NCBI RefSeq assembly: GCF_027947535.2
Contig: NZ_JAAGKO020000001.1
Span: 310,001-374,000, forward strand
Origin: Streptantibioticus silvisoli
Lineage (GTDB): Bacteria; Actinomycetota; Actinomycetes; Streptomycetales; Streptomycetaceae
Length of the DNA: 64,000 nt
Reading direction: 5' to 3'
Part shown: positions 25,298-35,148 of the stretch, one piece after another
How the letters are laid out: each line of letters opens with the position of its first letter
How positions within the stretch are numbered: the stretch's first letter is position 1
Notes under the pieces: generated by a model
What the model was told of the DNA's origin: nothing
Database searches by the model: none
What the model saw: the letters and a program-made list of their open reading frames with translations, nothing else
Translations under genes and position numbers: made by a program

Positions 25298-28200
25298 TCA
25301 GTCCGGGTCCTGCCGGGTCTCCAGCCATCGCTGGACGGCGGCGGCCATCCGGGACAGCACGGCCGACTCGAAGACGACCTTCGCCGGGACGGCCGCGCCG
25401 AGGGAGGACTCGAGCATCGCGATCAGGCGTACCCCCATGAGGGAGTCGCCGCCGAGGTCGAAGAAGTGGTCCGCCGGGTCCACGTCGGCCACGCCGAGTA
25501 CGTCCCGCCAGATGCCGGCCAGCAGTTCCCGGGTTCCGGGCGGCGGTGTGCCGCAGGAATCGGACGGCAGCGGCGCCGGCCCGGTCGCGGGGCGGCCGGA
25601 CGGCTCGTGACCGCTGCCGCCACCGACGCCTTGGGCGTCGTCGCCGGCCGTGCGGGGCCGCGCGCCCAGCAGGCCGGAGCCGGCCCGGAACGGGCGGTCG
25701 TCGCAGGCGTTCGGGGGCAGCGGCACGCCCGGTGCGGCCGGGGTGCCGCGCAGCGCGGCCCAGTCGATGTCGGCGCCGCGCTCCCACAGCCGGCCCAGCG
25801 CCCGGGCCAGGAAGACATCGTCGCGGGCGACCTCGTAGCGTCTGCGCACGGTCGCCAGGGCCACCGTGCCGGGCTTGACGATCCCCGACTGGTGGGCGAT
25901 CGAGCGCAGTTGGCCCGGTCCGGCCTCCAGCAGGGCGGCGCAGCGGTCGGACAGCCGCACGACGCCGGCGCCGAAGTGGACCGTCGAGGACAGCTGACGC
26001 GCCCAGAACTGCGGCCGGGTGATCTCGGAGCCCACCCAGTCGGCGGTCACACCGGTCACCATCGGGATCTTCGGCGGGCGCAGGGTCAGCGACGCCAGCA
26101 GTTCGCGCAGTTCTTCGGCGGCCTCGTGGAGCATGGGCGTGTGGAACGCGTGCGAGACCGGCATGGCGCGGGTCTGCACGCCGCGGCGGGCCAACCGGGC
26201 CGCGACGGCGGCCAGGGCCGGGCGTTCGCCGCCCAGGACGCAGCTGTTCGGGGTGTTGACGGTGGACAGCCATACGCCGGGACCGGTCAGTTCGGCCGTG
26301 TCGTCGGCGGGCAGCGAGACGGCGAGCATGCCGCCCTCGGGCTGGGCGGCGACCAGTTGGGCCCGGCGGACCAGGACGCGGTAGGCGTCGCGGGGTTCGA
26401 AGACGCCGGCGACCGTGGCCGCGACGAGTTCGCCGAGGCTGTGTCCCATGACGGCGGCGGGCACCACGCCGACGCCGGCGAGGGCCGCGGTGAGGGCGGT
26501 CTGCACGCAGAAGGTCACCACGTGGGCGTTGACCGGGTCGGACAGCGCCGCGCCGCCCGGGGTGCCGCGGACCATGGCCCGCAGGTCGACCGACGCGCCG
26601 GTCCCACGCCCGCCCTTGGCCGCCGGCCCGGGGGACAGCGCCCGGTGGAAGTCGCGGCCGGCGACCTCACCGGCCTCGTCGAGCGCCCGGGTCAGCAGGT
26701 CGCGGAAGCCGGGAAGATAGTCCGTCAGGCCTTCGGTCATACCGGCGTAGTGGTCGCCGATGCCCGGGTAGACGAAGCCCGTCGGGCAGCCGTCCGCCGC
26801 GGCCGGCTCCGTGTTCCGGGGGCCGTCGGCCAGTTCGTCCGACCACTCCTGCGGTTGTACGGCGGCCACCGCCCAGCGGTGCGGCAGGTGCTCCCTGCGG
26901 TGCTGGAGCGTGGCGGCCACCGCCGCCAGCGGGATGTGCGCGGTGGGGCCGGCGGGGGCCAGCAGGCGTTCGGCGGTCGCGCGCAGCGCTTCGGCGGTGT
27001 GCGCCGAGATCGTCAGCACCTCGGCCCGGCCGCTCCCGGCGGGCAGCTCGCGGGCCGGCGGCTCCTCCATCACGAGGTGCACGTTGGTGCCGCCCAGGCC
27101 GAACGAGCTGACCCCGGCGCGGCGCGGTCCGCCCCCGGCGGCGTGCCAGTCCTCGGCGGCGGTCGCGAGGCGGGGTCCGGGGCCGTTCGTCGCGTAACGG
27201 GCCGGGCTGCCGCCGTTCAGGCTCGGCGGGATGCGGCCCTCGCGCAGCACGGCGATCGTCTTGAGCAGGCCGGCCATGCCGGACGCCTCGCGCAGGTGGC
27301 CGAGCTGGGACTTGGCGGAGCCCACCACGACCCCGTCCTTGAAGACCCGGCCCAGGGCGGTCCACTCCGTCTCGTCACCGAGCGCGGTGCCGGAGCCGTG
27401 GGCCTCCACGTAGCCGATGTCGCGCGCGGTGACCTCGGCGAAGTCCAGGGCCGTCTCGATCACGGCGACCTGCGCCGCGGCGCTCACCGAGGCGAACCCG
27501 TCCTTGGTCCCGTCGTTGTTGACCGCGGAGCCGCGGATGACGGCGAGCAGCGGATCGCCGTCGGCCAGCGCGTCGTCGAGCCGCCGCAGCACCACGCACC
27601 CCACCCCGTCGCCCGGTACCGATCCGTCCGCCTCGGCGGCGAAGGGGCGGCAGAAACCGGTGGGCGAGCCGATGCCGCCGGGGCCGAAGACGTACCCGTA
27701 CTCCAGGGGCAGCCGGACGGTGGAGGCGCCGGCGAGGGCGACGTCGCATTCGTAGTTGGCCAGTGCCAGGCACGCCTGGTGGACCGCCAGGAGTCCGGTG
27801 GAGCACGCGGACTGCACCACGACGCTCGCCCCGGTCAGCCCCAGCCGGTAGGAGACCTTGGTGGCGAAGTAGTCCTTCTCGTTGCCGATTTCGAGGGTCA
27901 GGTCCTCCACGTCCGGGTCCGGGAGGGTCGCACGGACCATGTCCTCGTGGCGGTTGCGGCCCACCCCGCCGAAGACGGCGATCTGGCCGGCCCGCCGGGG
28001 CAGCACGCCGGCGTTCTCCAGCGCCTCGCGGGCGACGTGCAGGAACAGCCGGTGCTGCGGGTCGGTGATCACCGCCTCGCGGGGCGAGATGCGGTAGCGG
28101 CCGGGGTCGAAGTCGAAGACGTCGTCGATCAGCCCCGAGGCGGCCACGAACCTGGGGTTGCCGAGCCGGGCCTGGGGCACCAGCCCGGCCAGGTCGGCGC

Positions 28201-28312
28201 GTGGCGCGCGGTGGATGCTGTCGCCGTCGGCCAGCAGCCCGGCCCAGTAGGCCGCCGGGTCGGCGGCGCCGGGGAAGCGGCACGCCTGGCCGACGACGGC
28301 TATGCCGGTCAC
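25298..28312 (-). CDS. Type I PKS module, KS-AT-ACP
   Basis: A 1004-aa protein starting at GTG 28312, overlapping the A-PCP gene by GTGA. Residues 1 to about 420 are a ketosynthase with Cys170 (SACSTG), His305 in EAHGSGT (Ser where Thr is usual) and His339 in KSQLGHL. Residues about 510-810 are an acyltransferase with Ser625 (GHSLGE) and HAFH at 721-724; the usual FPGQGSQ entry reads VYPGIGDHY. Residues about 925-995 are an ACP with Ser957 (DLGGDSL). No KR, DH, ER or TE is present. HAFH usually means malonyl, but this is the only AT in the cluster, so it may instead take hydroxymalonyl from the neighbouring ACP system. It should extend the aminoacyl chain from the A-PCP protein to a beta-keto acyl-ACP. 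Confidence 0.92.
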   Translation of the reverse strand: MTGIAVVGQACRFPGAADPAAYWAGLLADGDSIHRAPRADLAGLVPQARLGNPRFVAASGLIDDVFDFDPGRYRISPREAVITDPQHRLFLHVAREALENAGVLPRRAGQIAVFGGVGRNRHEDMVRATLPDPDVEDLTLEIGNEKDYFATKVSYRLGLTGASVVVQSACSTGLLAVHQACLALANYECDVALAGASTVRLPLEYGYVFGPGGIGSPTGFCRPFAAEADGSVPGDGVGCVVLRRLDDALADGDPLLAVIRGSAVNNDGTKDGFASVSAAAQVAVIETALDFAEVTARDIGYVEAHGSGTALGDETEWTALGRVFKDGVVVGSAKSQLGHLREASGMAGLLKTIAVLREGRIPPSLNGGSPARYATNGPGPRLATAAEDWHAAGGGPRRAGVSSFGLGGTNVHLVMEEPPARELPAGSGRAEVLTISAHTAEALRATAERLLAPAGPTAHIPLAAVAATLQHRREHLPHRWAVAAVQPQEWSDELADGPRNTEPAAADGCPTGFVYPGIGDHYAGMTEGLTDYLPGFRDLLTRALDEAGEVAGRDFHRALSPGPAAKGGRGTGASVDLRAMVRGTPGGAALSDPVNAHVVTFCVQTALTAALAGVGVVPAAVMGHSLGELVAATVAGVFEPRDAYRVLVRRAQLVAAQPEGGMLAVSLPADDTAELTGPGVWLSTVNTPNSCVLGGERPALAAVAARLARRGVQTRAMPVSHAFHTPMLHEAAEELRELLASLTLRPPKIPMVTGVTADWVGSEITRPQFWARQLSSTVHFGAGVVRLSDRCAALLEAGPGQLRSIAHQSGIVKPGTVALATVRRRYEVARDDVFLARALGRLWERGADIDWAALRGTPAAPGVPLPPNACDDRPFRAGSGLLGARPRTAGDDAQGVGGGSGHEPSGRPATGPAPLPSDSCGTPPPGTRELLAGIWRDVLGVADVDPADHFFDLGGDSLMGVRLIAMLESSLGAAVPAKVVFESAVLSRMAAAVQRWLETRQDPD

Positions 28313-30720
28313 GCCGTCCCCCCGGTGCCGCCGCGGGTACGCGACCGGGTGGCGGCCAGGGCGGCCCGGCGGGCCTGTTCGCGGCCACGGGCCTCCTCCC
28401 GCGCCGTCGGCGTGCCGGGGTGCCGGGTGCCGCCGGTGTCCGGGGCGAACAGCCCGCACTGGGCGCGTACCGTCGGCCGGTCGAAGAGGTCGGCGACGGG
28501 CACGGTCGTGGCGAACTCCTGCTCCAGCGTCGAGCGCAGCACCAGCACGCGCAGCGAGTCGCCGCCGAGGTCGGTGAAGCCGTCGTCGAGGCCGACCCGG
28601 GCGACGCCCAGCACCCGGGACCACACCCGCGCCAGCCGCTGTTCCAGTTCGGTGCGGGCGGGCGCGTACGGGACCTGGAGGGCCGGGCGGTCGCCGAAGT
28701 CGGGCGACAGCGCGGAGCGGTCGACCTTCCCGCTCAGCAGCATGGGCATCCGGTCGAGGAAGACGAAGTAGGAGGGCACCATGTGCTCCGGCACCCGCTC
28801 GGCCAGGTGGGCGCGCAGGCTCTCCACGGAGGGCGCGGTGTCGCCCGGCCGGACGAATCCGAAGAGCCGGGCGCCCTGCTCGGCGTCGGCGTACCCGACC
28901 ACCACCGCCTCGCGGACCTGCGGGTGTTCGCGCAGCACCGCCTCGATCGCGGTCGGCTCCACCCGCAGGCCGCGGATCTTGACCTGGAGGTCGGCGCGGC
29001 CGATGTACTCCACCTCGCCGCCCGGCAGGAAGCGCGCCAGGTCGCCGGTGCGCAGCAGCAGGGGGACGCGGTCGTCGAAGGGGTTGGGCACGAAGCGTTC
29101 CGCGGTCAGGTCGGGGCGTCCCACGTAGCCGGCGGCCAACCCGGGGCCGCCGGTGTGGATCTCGCCGACGACGCCCGGCGGCACCCGGCGGCCCACCGGG
29201 TCGCACAGGTAGACCCGCATGTCCAGCGCCCTGCCGACGACGCTACCGGTGCAGGGCTCCGCGGTGGGGCCCGAGCGGTGCAGTACGTAGTCCGCCTCGG
29301 TGAGCGTGTAGGTGTTGTGCACCGCGTGGCCCCAGCCGATCAGCCGGTCCTCCAGGTCGCGGGCGAGCTTCTCGCCGCCGACGAAGACGTGGCGCAGGCG
29401 GGTCAGCCCGGGAAAGGACGGGTGCCCCGACAGCAGCCGGAGCATGGACGGCACGAAGCTCACGACCGTCAGTTCCTCGTCGCGCATGAGGCGCACCAGG
29501 TACTGGTCGTCGCGTTCGCCGCCCTCGCGGGCGATGACCGCGGTGGCGCCGACCGCCAGCGGCCACAGGAACTCGCGGAACGATATGGGGGATTTCAGCA
29601 GGACCCGGTCGCCGGGGCCGAGGTGGTACATCCGCTGTTCGAGCCGGATGCGCGAGGTGTGCATGCGGTGCGGGCGCAGCACCCCCTTGGGCTGGCCGGT
29701 GGTCCCGGAGGTGAAGATCACGTAGGCCGGGTCCTCGGGTCCGGCCCCGGCCCGCGGCGCGGGGGTGCGGTCGGTCCACGCCAGGACGTCGTGGATCGGC
29801 ACGCCCTGCGGGGCGTGCTCGCCCGCGGCCGGTACGCTCCCGCCCGGGGAGACCAGCACCACCCGCACGCCGGCGGCCTCGACCAGTGCGGCGAGGTGCG
29901 CGTCGGGGTGGGCGGGGTCGAGGTGGACGATGGCGCCGCCGGCCTTGAGGATGCCGAGCAGCCCGACGAACAGCTCCAGGGTGCGCGTCCCCGTCGCCCC
30001 CACCAGGGAGCCGGTGCGCACCCCGTGTTCGGCCAGCACGCGTGCGACCGCGTCGCTGGCCTCGTCCAGGGTGCGGTAGTCCAGCACCGCGTCCCCGTGC
30101 TGGAGCGCGACGGCGTCCGGGGTCGCCCGGGCCTGCCGGGAGAACATCTCATGGAGGGTGAGCGGCGGCGCGGGCTCGGGGGTTCCGCCGTGCCGCTCCA
30201 GGAAGGCGGCCTCCGCCTCGGTGAGCAGTTCGATGCCGGCGGCCGGGACCGCCGGGTCGGCGGCCGCCGCGTGCAGCGCCAGGTCGAGGTGGTCGCGCAG
30301 TTGGCGCAGCGCCTCGGCGTCGAAGGCCGCCGGGTTGGCCTCCAGGACGAGGTCGCCGTCGACGCGCACCGCGAGGTCGTCGCGCAGCGGGTCGAGCGCT
30401 TCCCCGACGGCCACCACGGGCTGCGCGGATTGCTCGCCGCCGGCCGCGGCGGCTGACGGCACGTCACCGGGTGCGGGCAGCAGGTCCGCGAGGCGGGCGC
30501 CGGGGGACAGCGGCGCGGGGGTGACCGGCCGGTCCCGCAGCCGCCAGCGCCACGGCTGCCGGAACCGCTCGGCCAGCAGGGCGAGGGCCGCCAGCAGGGC
30601 CTGCTCGACGGGCATCCCCAGCGCCGCCGCGGCGCGTTGCGCGGTCTCGGCGGGCCCCCGCAGCACCACCGGGGCCGTTCCGGGGGCCGGAGCGGCGGTT
30701 CGTTCTGGCAACACGAGCAC
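28309..30720 (-). CDS. NRPS loading protein, A-PCP with C-domain stump
   Basis: An 803-aa protein from GTG 30720. Residues about 20-180 look like the leftover C-terminal part of a condensation domain; no HHxxxDG is present. Residues about 185-675 are an adenylation domain: A3 FTSGTTGQPKG (336-346), A5 region NTYTLTEADY (469-478), A7 LRTGDLARF, A8 GRADLQVKIRG, A10 SGKVDRSAL with Lys664. In A4 the usual SFD-x(4)-E segment reads SFREFLWPL (380-388): about four residues are missing and the amino-group-binding Asp is absent, so the substrate may lack a normal alpha-amino group. The PCP has Ser722 (DLGGDSL). It most likely loads the starter for the KS-AT-ACP protein. The tail is rich in Arg. Confidence 0.88.
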   Translation of the reverse strand: MLVLPERTAAPAPGTAPVVLRGPAETAQRAAAALGMPVEQALLAALALLAERFRQPWRWRLRDRPVTPAPLSPGARLADLLPAPGDVPSAAAAGGEQSAQPVVAVGEALDPLRDDLAVRVDGDLVLEANPAAFDAEALRQLRDHLDLALHAAAADPAVPAAGIELLTEAEAAFLERHGGTPEPAPPLTLHEMFSRQARATPDAVALQHGDAVLDYRTLDEASDAVARVLAEHGVRTGSLVGATGTRTLELFVGLLGILKAGGAIVHLDPAHPDAHLAALVEAAGVRVVLVSPGGSVPAAGEHAPQGVPIHDVLAWTDRTPAPRAGAGPEDPAYVIFTSGTTGQPKGVLRPHRMHTSRIRLEQRMYHLGPGDRVLLKSPISFREFLWPLAVGATAVIAREGGERDDQYLVRLMRDEELTVVSFVPSMLRLLSGHPSFPGLTRLRHVFVGGEKLARDLEDRLIGWGHAVHNTYTLTEADYVLHRSGPTAEPCTGSVVGRALDMRVYLCDPVGRRVPPGVVGEIHTGGPGLAAGYVGRPDLTAERFVPNPFDDRVPLLLRTGDLARFLPGGEVEYIGRADLQVKIRGLRVEPTAIEAVLREHPQVREAVVVGYADAEQGARLFGFVRPGDTAPSVESLRAHLAERVPEHMVPSYFVFLDRMPMLLSGKVDRSALSPDFGDRPALQVPYAPARTELEQRLARVWSRVLGVARVGLDDGFTDLGGDSLRVLVLRSTLEQEFATTVPVADLFDRPTVRAQCGLFAPDTGGTRHPGTPTAREEARGREQARRAALAATRSRTRGGTGGTA

Positions 30721-30751
30721 GGTAGGTTCCTCCCTTCGTACGGTGCGGTGC

Positions 30752-32197
30752 CTAGCGGGCCAGTGCGGCGCGGGCCGCGACGCGTCCGGTGACGGCGCCG
30801 TAGGTGACGCCGATGATCTTCGAGGAGGAGTCGCCCACGAAGTACAGGCCGGGGACGCTCGATTCCAGGTCGTCCGACAAGGTGATCGACGGATAGATGC
30901 GTTCCACCACGGGGGCGGCGACCTGCGCGTGCCCGGCGATCATGCCGGGGCTGAAGTCGTTGAGCCGCTCGACCATGCCGGCCACGTCGGCCACCCGTTC
31001 CGGGCCGAGGACGGCGGCCAGGTCGCCGCGCACGGCGCCGGGCAGGCTCGATCCGATGTCGCGGCCGGGCCGCGCGGACCAGCCGAGGAACTCCGCGACG
31101 CTCTGCACCAGCGCCCCGGCGCCGGACGCCTTGTTCACCCGGCGCGCGAAGTCCAGGGCGTACTCGGTCCCGCCGGTGCCGTCCGGCGCGTTCACCGTGG
31201 TGACCACGCCGAAGTTGGTGCGCCGGGTGGGCGCGCTCAGGCAGTGCTGGCCGTCGAGGACGACGGTGTCGAGGAACTGGTACTGCATGATGCGCCCGCC
31301 GACGCACACGCAGAAGGTGCGCACGGACTCGCCCGCCGCGTTGAAGTAGCTGAGCTTGGGGTTGTGGCAGGACGCGGTGAGCGGGGCGGCCTCCGGCGCG
31401 GCCGTCTCCAGGCGCACCCCGACCTCGACGCGGCGCGGCGACTCGTGCTCGACGTGCAGTTCGGCCAGCACCTCGCGGACCCACCCCAGGCCCAGCTTGC
31501 CGACCGCCACGATGACCGAGCGGGCGGTGTGGGTGCCGCCCTGCGCGCCCTCGGTGTGCACGGTGAACCGCTCGCCGGACCGGGTGACGCGGGTGACGCG
31601 GTGCCGCAGCAGGATGCGCCCGGAGTTGCTGGTGATCTCGTCGCACATCCGGCCGATGACCACCAGCGCCTCGTCGACCGTGATCGACTGCGAGGGAGCG
31701 GTGTCCGCCAGGACGAAGCCGTCCGCCTGCCGCTGCTCGGCCGCGCTCTCGTGCGGCTCCTGCACCCGGCTCAACCCCAGCCGGTAGAAGGTGTCGTAGA
31801 CGTCGCGGGTGCCGTGCTCCGCCCGCTCGAAGCTGCCGAGCGCCCGCTCCAGGCCGCTGTACTTGCGCAGGGCGCCGTTCTCGTCCTTCTCCACCTTCGA
31901 CCTGGTCAGGCCCTTGATGTAGCCGAGGTTGGTGTCGAAGTGGAAGGCGGCGCCGCCGATGCCGGTCAGACACGTGCAGCGCGCGCACTGCAGGCGGAAC
32001 TTCTCCGCCTCCCGGATCTGCCGGCCGCGGGCCACCGCCTTCACCCGGGGGCACAGGCTGTCGAACATGCCGTCGCCGGCCTCCACCAGCAGCACGTCGC
32101 GCCCGGCGCGGGCGATCTCGTGGGCGGCGAACAGGCCGGACGGTCCGCCGCCGATCACGATGGTCTCCCACTCGCGCGACAAGGTCTCCTCGGTCAT
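30752..32197 (-). CDS. FAD-dependent oxidoreductase, COG2509-like
   Basis: A 481-aa flavoprotein from ATG 32197. The N-terminal Rossmann motif is IVIGGGPSGLFAAHEIARAG, and the C-terminal FAD-closing motif reads LYFVGDSSSKIIGVTYGAVT. A Cys cluster CARCTCL follows at about residue 70, and further Cys (TFCVCVGG) lie near residue 280. The overall shape resembles the uncharacterised FAD dehydrogenases of COG2509. It should oxidise or reduce a pathway intermediate; substrate unknown. It lies 31 bp upstream of the A-PCP gene in the same operon. Confidence 0.75.
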   Translation of the reverse strand: MTEETLSREWETIVIGGGPSGLFAAHEIARAGRDVLLVEAGDGMFDSLCPRVKAVARGRQIREAEKFRLQCARCTCLTGIGGAAFHFDTNLGYIKGLTRSKVEKDENGALRKYSGLERALGSFERAEHGTRDVYDTFYRLGLSRVQEPHESAAEQRQADGFVLADTAPSQSITVDEALVVIGRMCDEITSNSGRILLRHRVTRVTRSGERFTVHTEGAQGGTHTARSVIVAVGKLGLGWVREVLAELHVEHESPRRVEVGVRLETAAPEAAPLTASCHNPKLSYFNAAGESVRTFCVCVGGRIMQYQFLDTVVLDGQHCLSAPTRRTNFGVVTTVNAPDGTGGTEYALDFARRVNKASGAGALVQSVAEFLGWSARPGRDIGSSLPGAVRGDLAAVLGPERVADVAGMVERLNDFSPGMIAGHAQVAAPVVERIYPSITLSDDLESSVPGLYFVGDSSSKIIGVTYGAVTGRVAARAALAR

Positions 32198-32315
32198 CGA
32201 CTACTCCGATCAGGCCGGTGGGTGTGCTCGGAAGGCGGTTCATGGGCGGGTTCGGGAAAGACCGTCCGCAATGGCCCGGGCCGGGCACCTGATTCCGCAC
32301 ACCCGTCCGGCGCGG

Positions 32316-33548
32316 TTATACGACCTCCTCCTGCGACTGGTGTTCCATTACCAGTTGGGCGGTGCCCAGTTTCCGCACGCTGGGAGAGGCGATCGTCGTG
32401 AGCGTCGCGCAGAGGGTGAATACGGCCAGCAGGAGGAAAACCCCTCCGTAGGACAGGTGGCGGTGCGCCAGGACCACCAGGGCGGAGGCCAGCGGAGTAC
32501 TCCCGTAATTCACCAGCGTGGGATAGGACGTGACGCGCGAGAGCATATCCACGTCGATGCGCAGCTGAATGTTGGTCTGCCAGACGACCTGGAAGTACTC
32601 CGACGCCACCCCCTCCGCGGCGATCGCCACCAGCAGGACCGTGAAGGGCGCGGACAGGCCCATGAGCGCGAGGATCGCGGCCTGGACGGCCAGGCCGGCC
32701 TGCGCGGGGTACAGCCGCATGCTCCTGGCCCTCATCGCCATGACCGCGCCGACCACCGACCCCAGCGCCCGGGCGGCCATCAGCAGGCCCAGGCCCGCGG
32801 CGCCGTCGAGCCGCTGGGAGGCGACCGCCGGGCCGAGCACCTGGAAGCCCGCCGCGACGCAGACGCTGTAGACGAGCGTCTGCGCCAAGGTGACGGTGAG
32901 CCATCTGTGCCCCCAGAACTCCTGCCACCCGTCCCGCAGCGAACCGGCGAGCGAGCTGCAGACGGCCCGGCTCGCGCCGGGTGCCACGACCATCATCAGC
33001 AGCGGCGCGCTGGCGGCGTACAGCAGCCCGTTGACCAGCAGCGCGGGCGCCGTGCCCAGGAAGCCGACCATCACACCGCCCGCCGCGGCCCCCACCACCA
33101 TCAAGGTGGTACGGGTGACCGACAGCAGCGCCTGCGCCTGCCCCACCTCCGCCGGGGCCACGATCTGGGCGACGAACCCGCCACCGGCCGGCAGCGCCAC
33201 CGCGGTCGCCATGCCCCCGACGGCGGCCGCCACCGCGAGCGTCGTCACCGTGGCGGTACCGGTCAGCAGCAGCACCATCATGGCGATCTGGGAGAGCCCG
33301 GAGATGACGTTGGCGCCCGCCAGCATCGACATCCGCCCGTACCGGTCGCCCAGCACACCGCCGATCAGGACGAAGACCATGATCGGTAACTGCGAGGCCG
33401 TCACCACCGTGGCCACCGCGCCGACGGAGTGGTCGACCCGCAGTACCGCGAACGCCATCACCGTGGGGCCGATCGCGAGGGTCAGCGCGGTGATGCAGCG
33501 GGCGAGCAGATAGAGGCGGAAATTGCGATTGCGCCGGACCAGGTTCAC
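32316..33548 (-). CDS. MFS exporter
   Basis: A 410-aa integral membrane protein starting at GTG 33548 (gagggg upstream). About twelve hydrophobic spans are seen, with the MFS loop 2-3 motif GGVLGDRYGRMSML. It resembles MFS_3-type (enterobactin exporter-like) permeases. As the first gene of the downstream run (MFS, flavoprotein, A-PCP, PKS, methyltransferase, dehydrogenase), it probably exports the product and gives self-resistance. Confidence 0.9.
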   Translation of the reverse strand: MNLVRRNRNFRLYLLARCITALTLAIGPTVMAFAVLRVDHSVGAVATVVTASQLPIMVFVLIGGVLGDRYGRMSMLAGANVISGLSQIAMMVLLLTGTATVTTLAVAAAVGGMATAVALPAGGGFVAQIVAPAEVGQAQALLSVTRTTLMVVGAAAGGVMVGFLGTAPALLVNGLLYAASAPLLMMVVAPGASRAVCSSLAGSLRDGWQEFWGHRWLTVTLAQTLVYSVCVAAGFQVLGPAVASQRLDGAAGLGLLMAARALGSVVGAVMAMRARSMRLYPAQAGLAVQAAILALMGLSAPFTVLLVAIAAEGVASEYFQVVWQTNIQLRIDVDMLSRVTSYPTLVNYGSTPLASALVVLAHRHLSYGGVFLLLAVFTLCATLTTIASPSVRKLGTAQLVMEHQSQEEVV

Positions 33549-34017
33549 CGGCGAACCCCTCGGGCCCCCTGGCGAGAAGAATTCTCACGGAATCCACCGC
33601 CGTTCGAGGCGGGGGCGGAATCCACCGGCGGGGATTGCGGCCGGACACAGGAGTCGCCGCGCGGGCCGGCGTCTCCGTTTTCGAACAACATTACCAGTAC
33701 CACCTGTTTGTCCGCCTTGCGGCGGAACACATCGACATGAGGCGGGCCCGCCCAGGCGGTTCACGGTTGTCGCCGCTCCCACGCCTGTCGGCCTCAGCCC
33801 TTCCGACGACAGAGGGTACCGGCCCGCAACGGCCGCCCGTCCGGTGAACCGCGGGAATCCGGCTGCCGCCGCACCGCGGTCGCCCCCGGAATCAAATCCG
33901 CGCGCGGGCCCCGCCGGTGCCGCCGGGAATTCCCCGAATTCCGCGGAACGCCCGCCCGAATACGACCGGCCCGGCGGCGTACGTCGCGGTGCCGCCGCTG
34001 TGCGGTCCGGATGCCGG
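33549..34017. other. Gap upstream of the MFS gene with two inverted repeats
   Basis: GAGAA-gaa-TTCTC (33574-33586), just upstream of the MFS start, could be an operator. TCCGCC-ttgc-GGCGGA (33711-33726) could end the dioxygenase transcript. The gap splits the cluster into two transcription units on the same strand. No gene is seen. Confidence 0.5.
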
Positions 34018-34350
34018 TCAGCCATTCCCGCTCTCCTCGTGCCGCGGAGCCCGGACCGCGCCGGCCATCCGGTGCCCGTACGTCTCGGCGTCCAGGCCGA
34101 ACAGGCCGAAGGTGGCCAACCGCACGAGCAGCACGGGGTGCGCGCCGTTCGCGTAGAGCGCCGCGACGTCGCCGGCCAGCAGCTGCGCGCGCTCGGTGCC
34201 GGTCAGCGGCAGGGTGCGCAGCTCCGCCTCCGCGTCCCGGGCCAGCCGCGCGCGGAACTCGGTGTCCCGGCCCACCCGGTGGCAGATCTCGTTGATCCGG
34301 TGGGTGCGCAACAGCCCCGCCACCTCACCGGGTCCAGGCCGCGAAAGCAT
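34018..34350 (-). CDS. LigA-like small subunit of extradiol dioxygenase
   Basis: A 110-aa helical protein from ATG 34350, overlapping the LigB-like gene by 26 bp. The sequence (HRINEICHRVGRDTEFRARL, LPLTGTERAQLLAGDVAALY, ANGAHPVLLVRLATFGL) has the pattern of the alpha subunit of protocatechuate 4,5-dioxygenase, which caps the active site of LigB. Size and order LigB-LigA in one operon support a two-subunit enzyme. Confidence 0.8.
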   Translation of the reverse strand: MLSRPGPGEVAGLLRTHRINEICHRVGRDTEFRARLARDAEAELRTLPLTGTERAQLLAGDVAALYANGAHPVLLVRLATFGLFGLDAETYGHRMAGAVRAPRHEESGNG

Positions 34351-35146
34351 GGGCCTCTCCTTCACGGTGGTCGAGACGGGCCAGGGTGAGGCCGTCGACG
34401 GCTCCGGCAGTGGCGATCCAGCTGAGCAGTTCACCGGCGACCGTTCCGGCGTCCGCGAGCAGCGGCGGGGTGGCCTCGCGCACCAGCGACTCCAGGTCGC
34501 CGGCGCGCAGCAACTGCACCACCCGGGCCGCCCAGTCCGCCCGGGGCACGGCGTAACCGGCCCCCGGGGGCACCCGCGGACCGCCGACCTCCAGGGAGAA
34601 ACTGCCGCTGGCCACGACGGCGACCCGCACGTCCGCCGCCCAGTCCGCCACCGCCTCCGCCACGACGCGGCCCAGGGCGAGGCAGCGGCGCGCCGAGGGG
34701 AACGGGGCCACCATGCCGTTGATGTGCAGCGGGACGACGGGCAGGCGGTGCCGCGGGTCCAGGAAGTGCAGCGGGACCGCCAGCCCGTGGTCCGCGCCGG
34801 CCCGCATCACCAGCGACGGGTCGAACTCCCGCCGCACCGCGTGCTCGTAGAGGCGGACCGACAGGCCGGTGTGCACGGCGACGTCCGTCTGCGGCACCCG
34901 CGGCACCTCGTCGACCGGGCAGCGCACGGTCTCGGCGGCGACCACGGCGAACGTCGGCCAGTTGTCCAGGAAGAAGGCGTTGATGTGGTCGCAGTGGAAG
35001 ACGCACAGCACGTCCGGGCGGGCGGCCGCCAGCAGGTCGGCCACCGCCGAGTAGCGGGCCCGCAGGTCCGCCCCCGCCGGCTCCGCGGCCAGTCGCGGGA
35101 AGACAGGGGTGTGCGGCACCCCCACCGCGGCGACGATCCGCCCCAT
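34325..35146 (-). CDS. LigB-type extradiol ring-cleavage dioxygenase
   Basis: A 273-aa class III extradiol dioxygenase large subunit from ATG 35146. Likely Fe(II) ligands are His12 in VGVPHTPVF and the histidines of VFHCDHINAFF (51 and 54); the catalytic His region appears as ASGSFSLEVGG, where many members read SGGLSH, so the active site is somewhat altered. The family cleaves catechol-type rings next to the two hydroxyls. Two bases separate it from the Gfo/Idh/MocA gene upstream, and it overlaps LigA downstream. In a biosynthetic cluster this suggests that an aromatic or enediol intermediate is opened. Confidence 0.83.
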   Translation of the reverse strand: MGRIVAAVGVPHTPVFPRLAAEPAGADLRARYSAVADLLAAARPDVLCVFHCDHINAFFLDNWPTFAVVAAETVRCPVDEVPRVPQTDVAVHTGLSVRLYEHAVRREFDPSLVMRAGADHGLAVPLHFLDPRHRLPVVPLHINGMVAPFPSARRCLALGRVVAEAVADWAADVRVAVVASGSFSLEVGGPRVPPGAGYAVPRADWAARVVQLLRAGDLESLVREATPPLLADAGTVAGELLSWIATAGAVDGLTLARLDHREGEAHAFAAWTR

Positions 35147-35148
35147 GG

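Noticed and set aside
28313-29206. N-terminal extension of the KS-AT-ACP frame
   Set aside because: The frame is open upstream of GTG 28312, but this stretch overlaps the A-PCP gene and shows no KS homology; the KS begins right at the GTG.
25220-30456. Long + strand frames opposite the PKS and A-PCP genes
   Set aside because: They mirror the coding - strand frames, contain no domain motifs, and have Arg/Gly/Ala-rich composition typical of antisense shadows.
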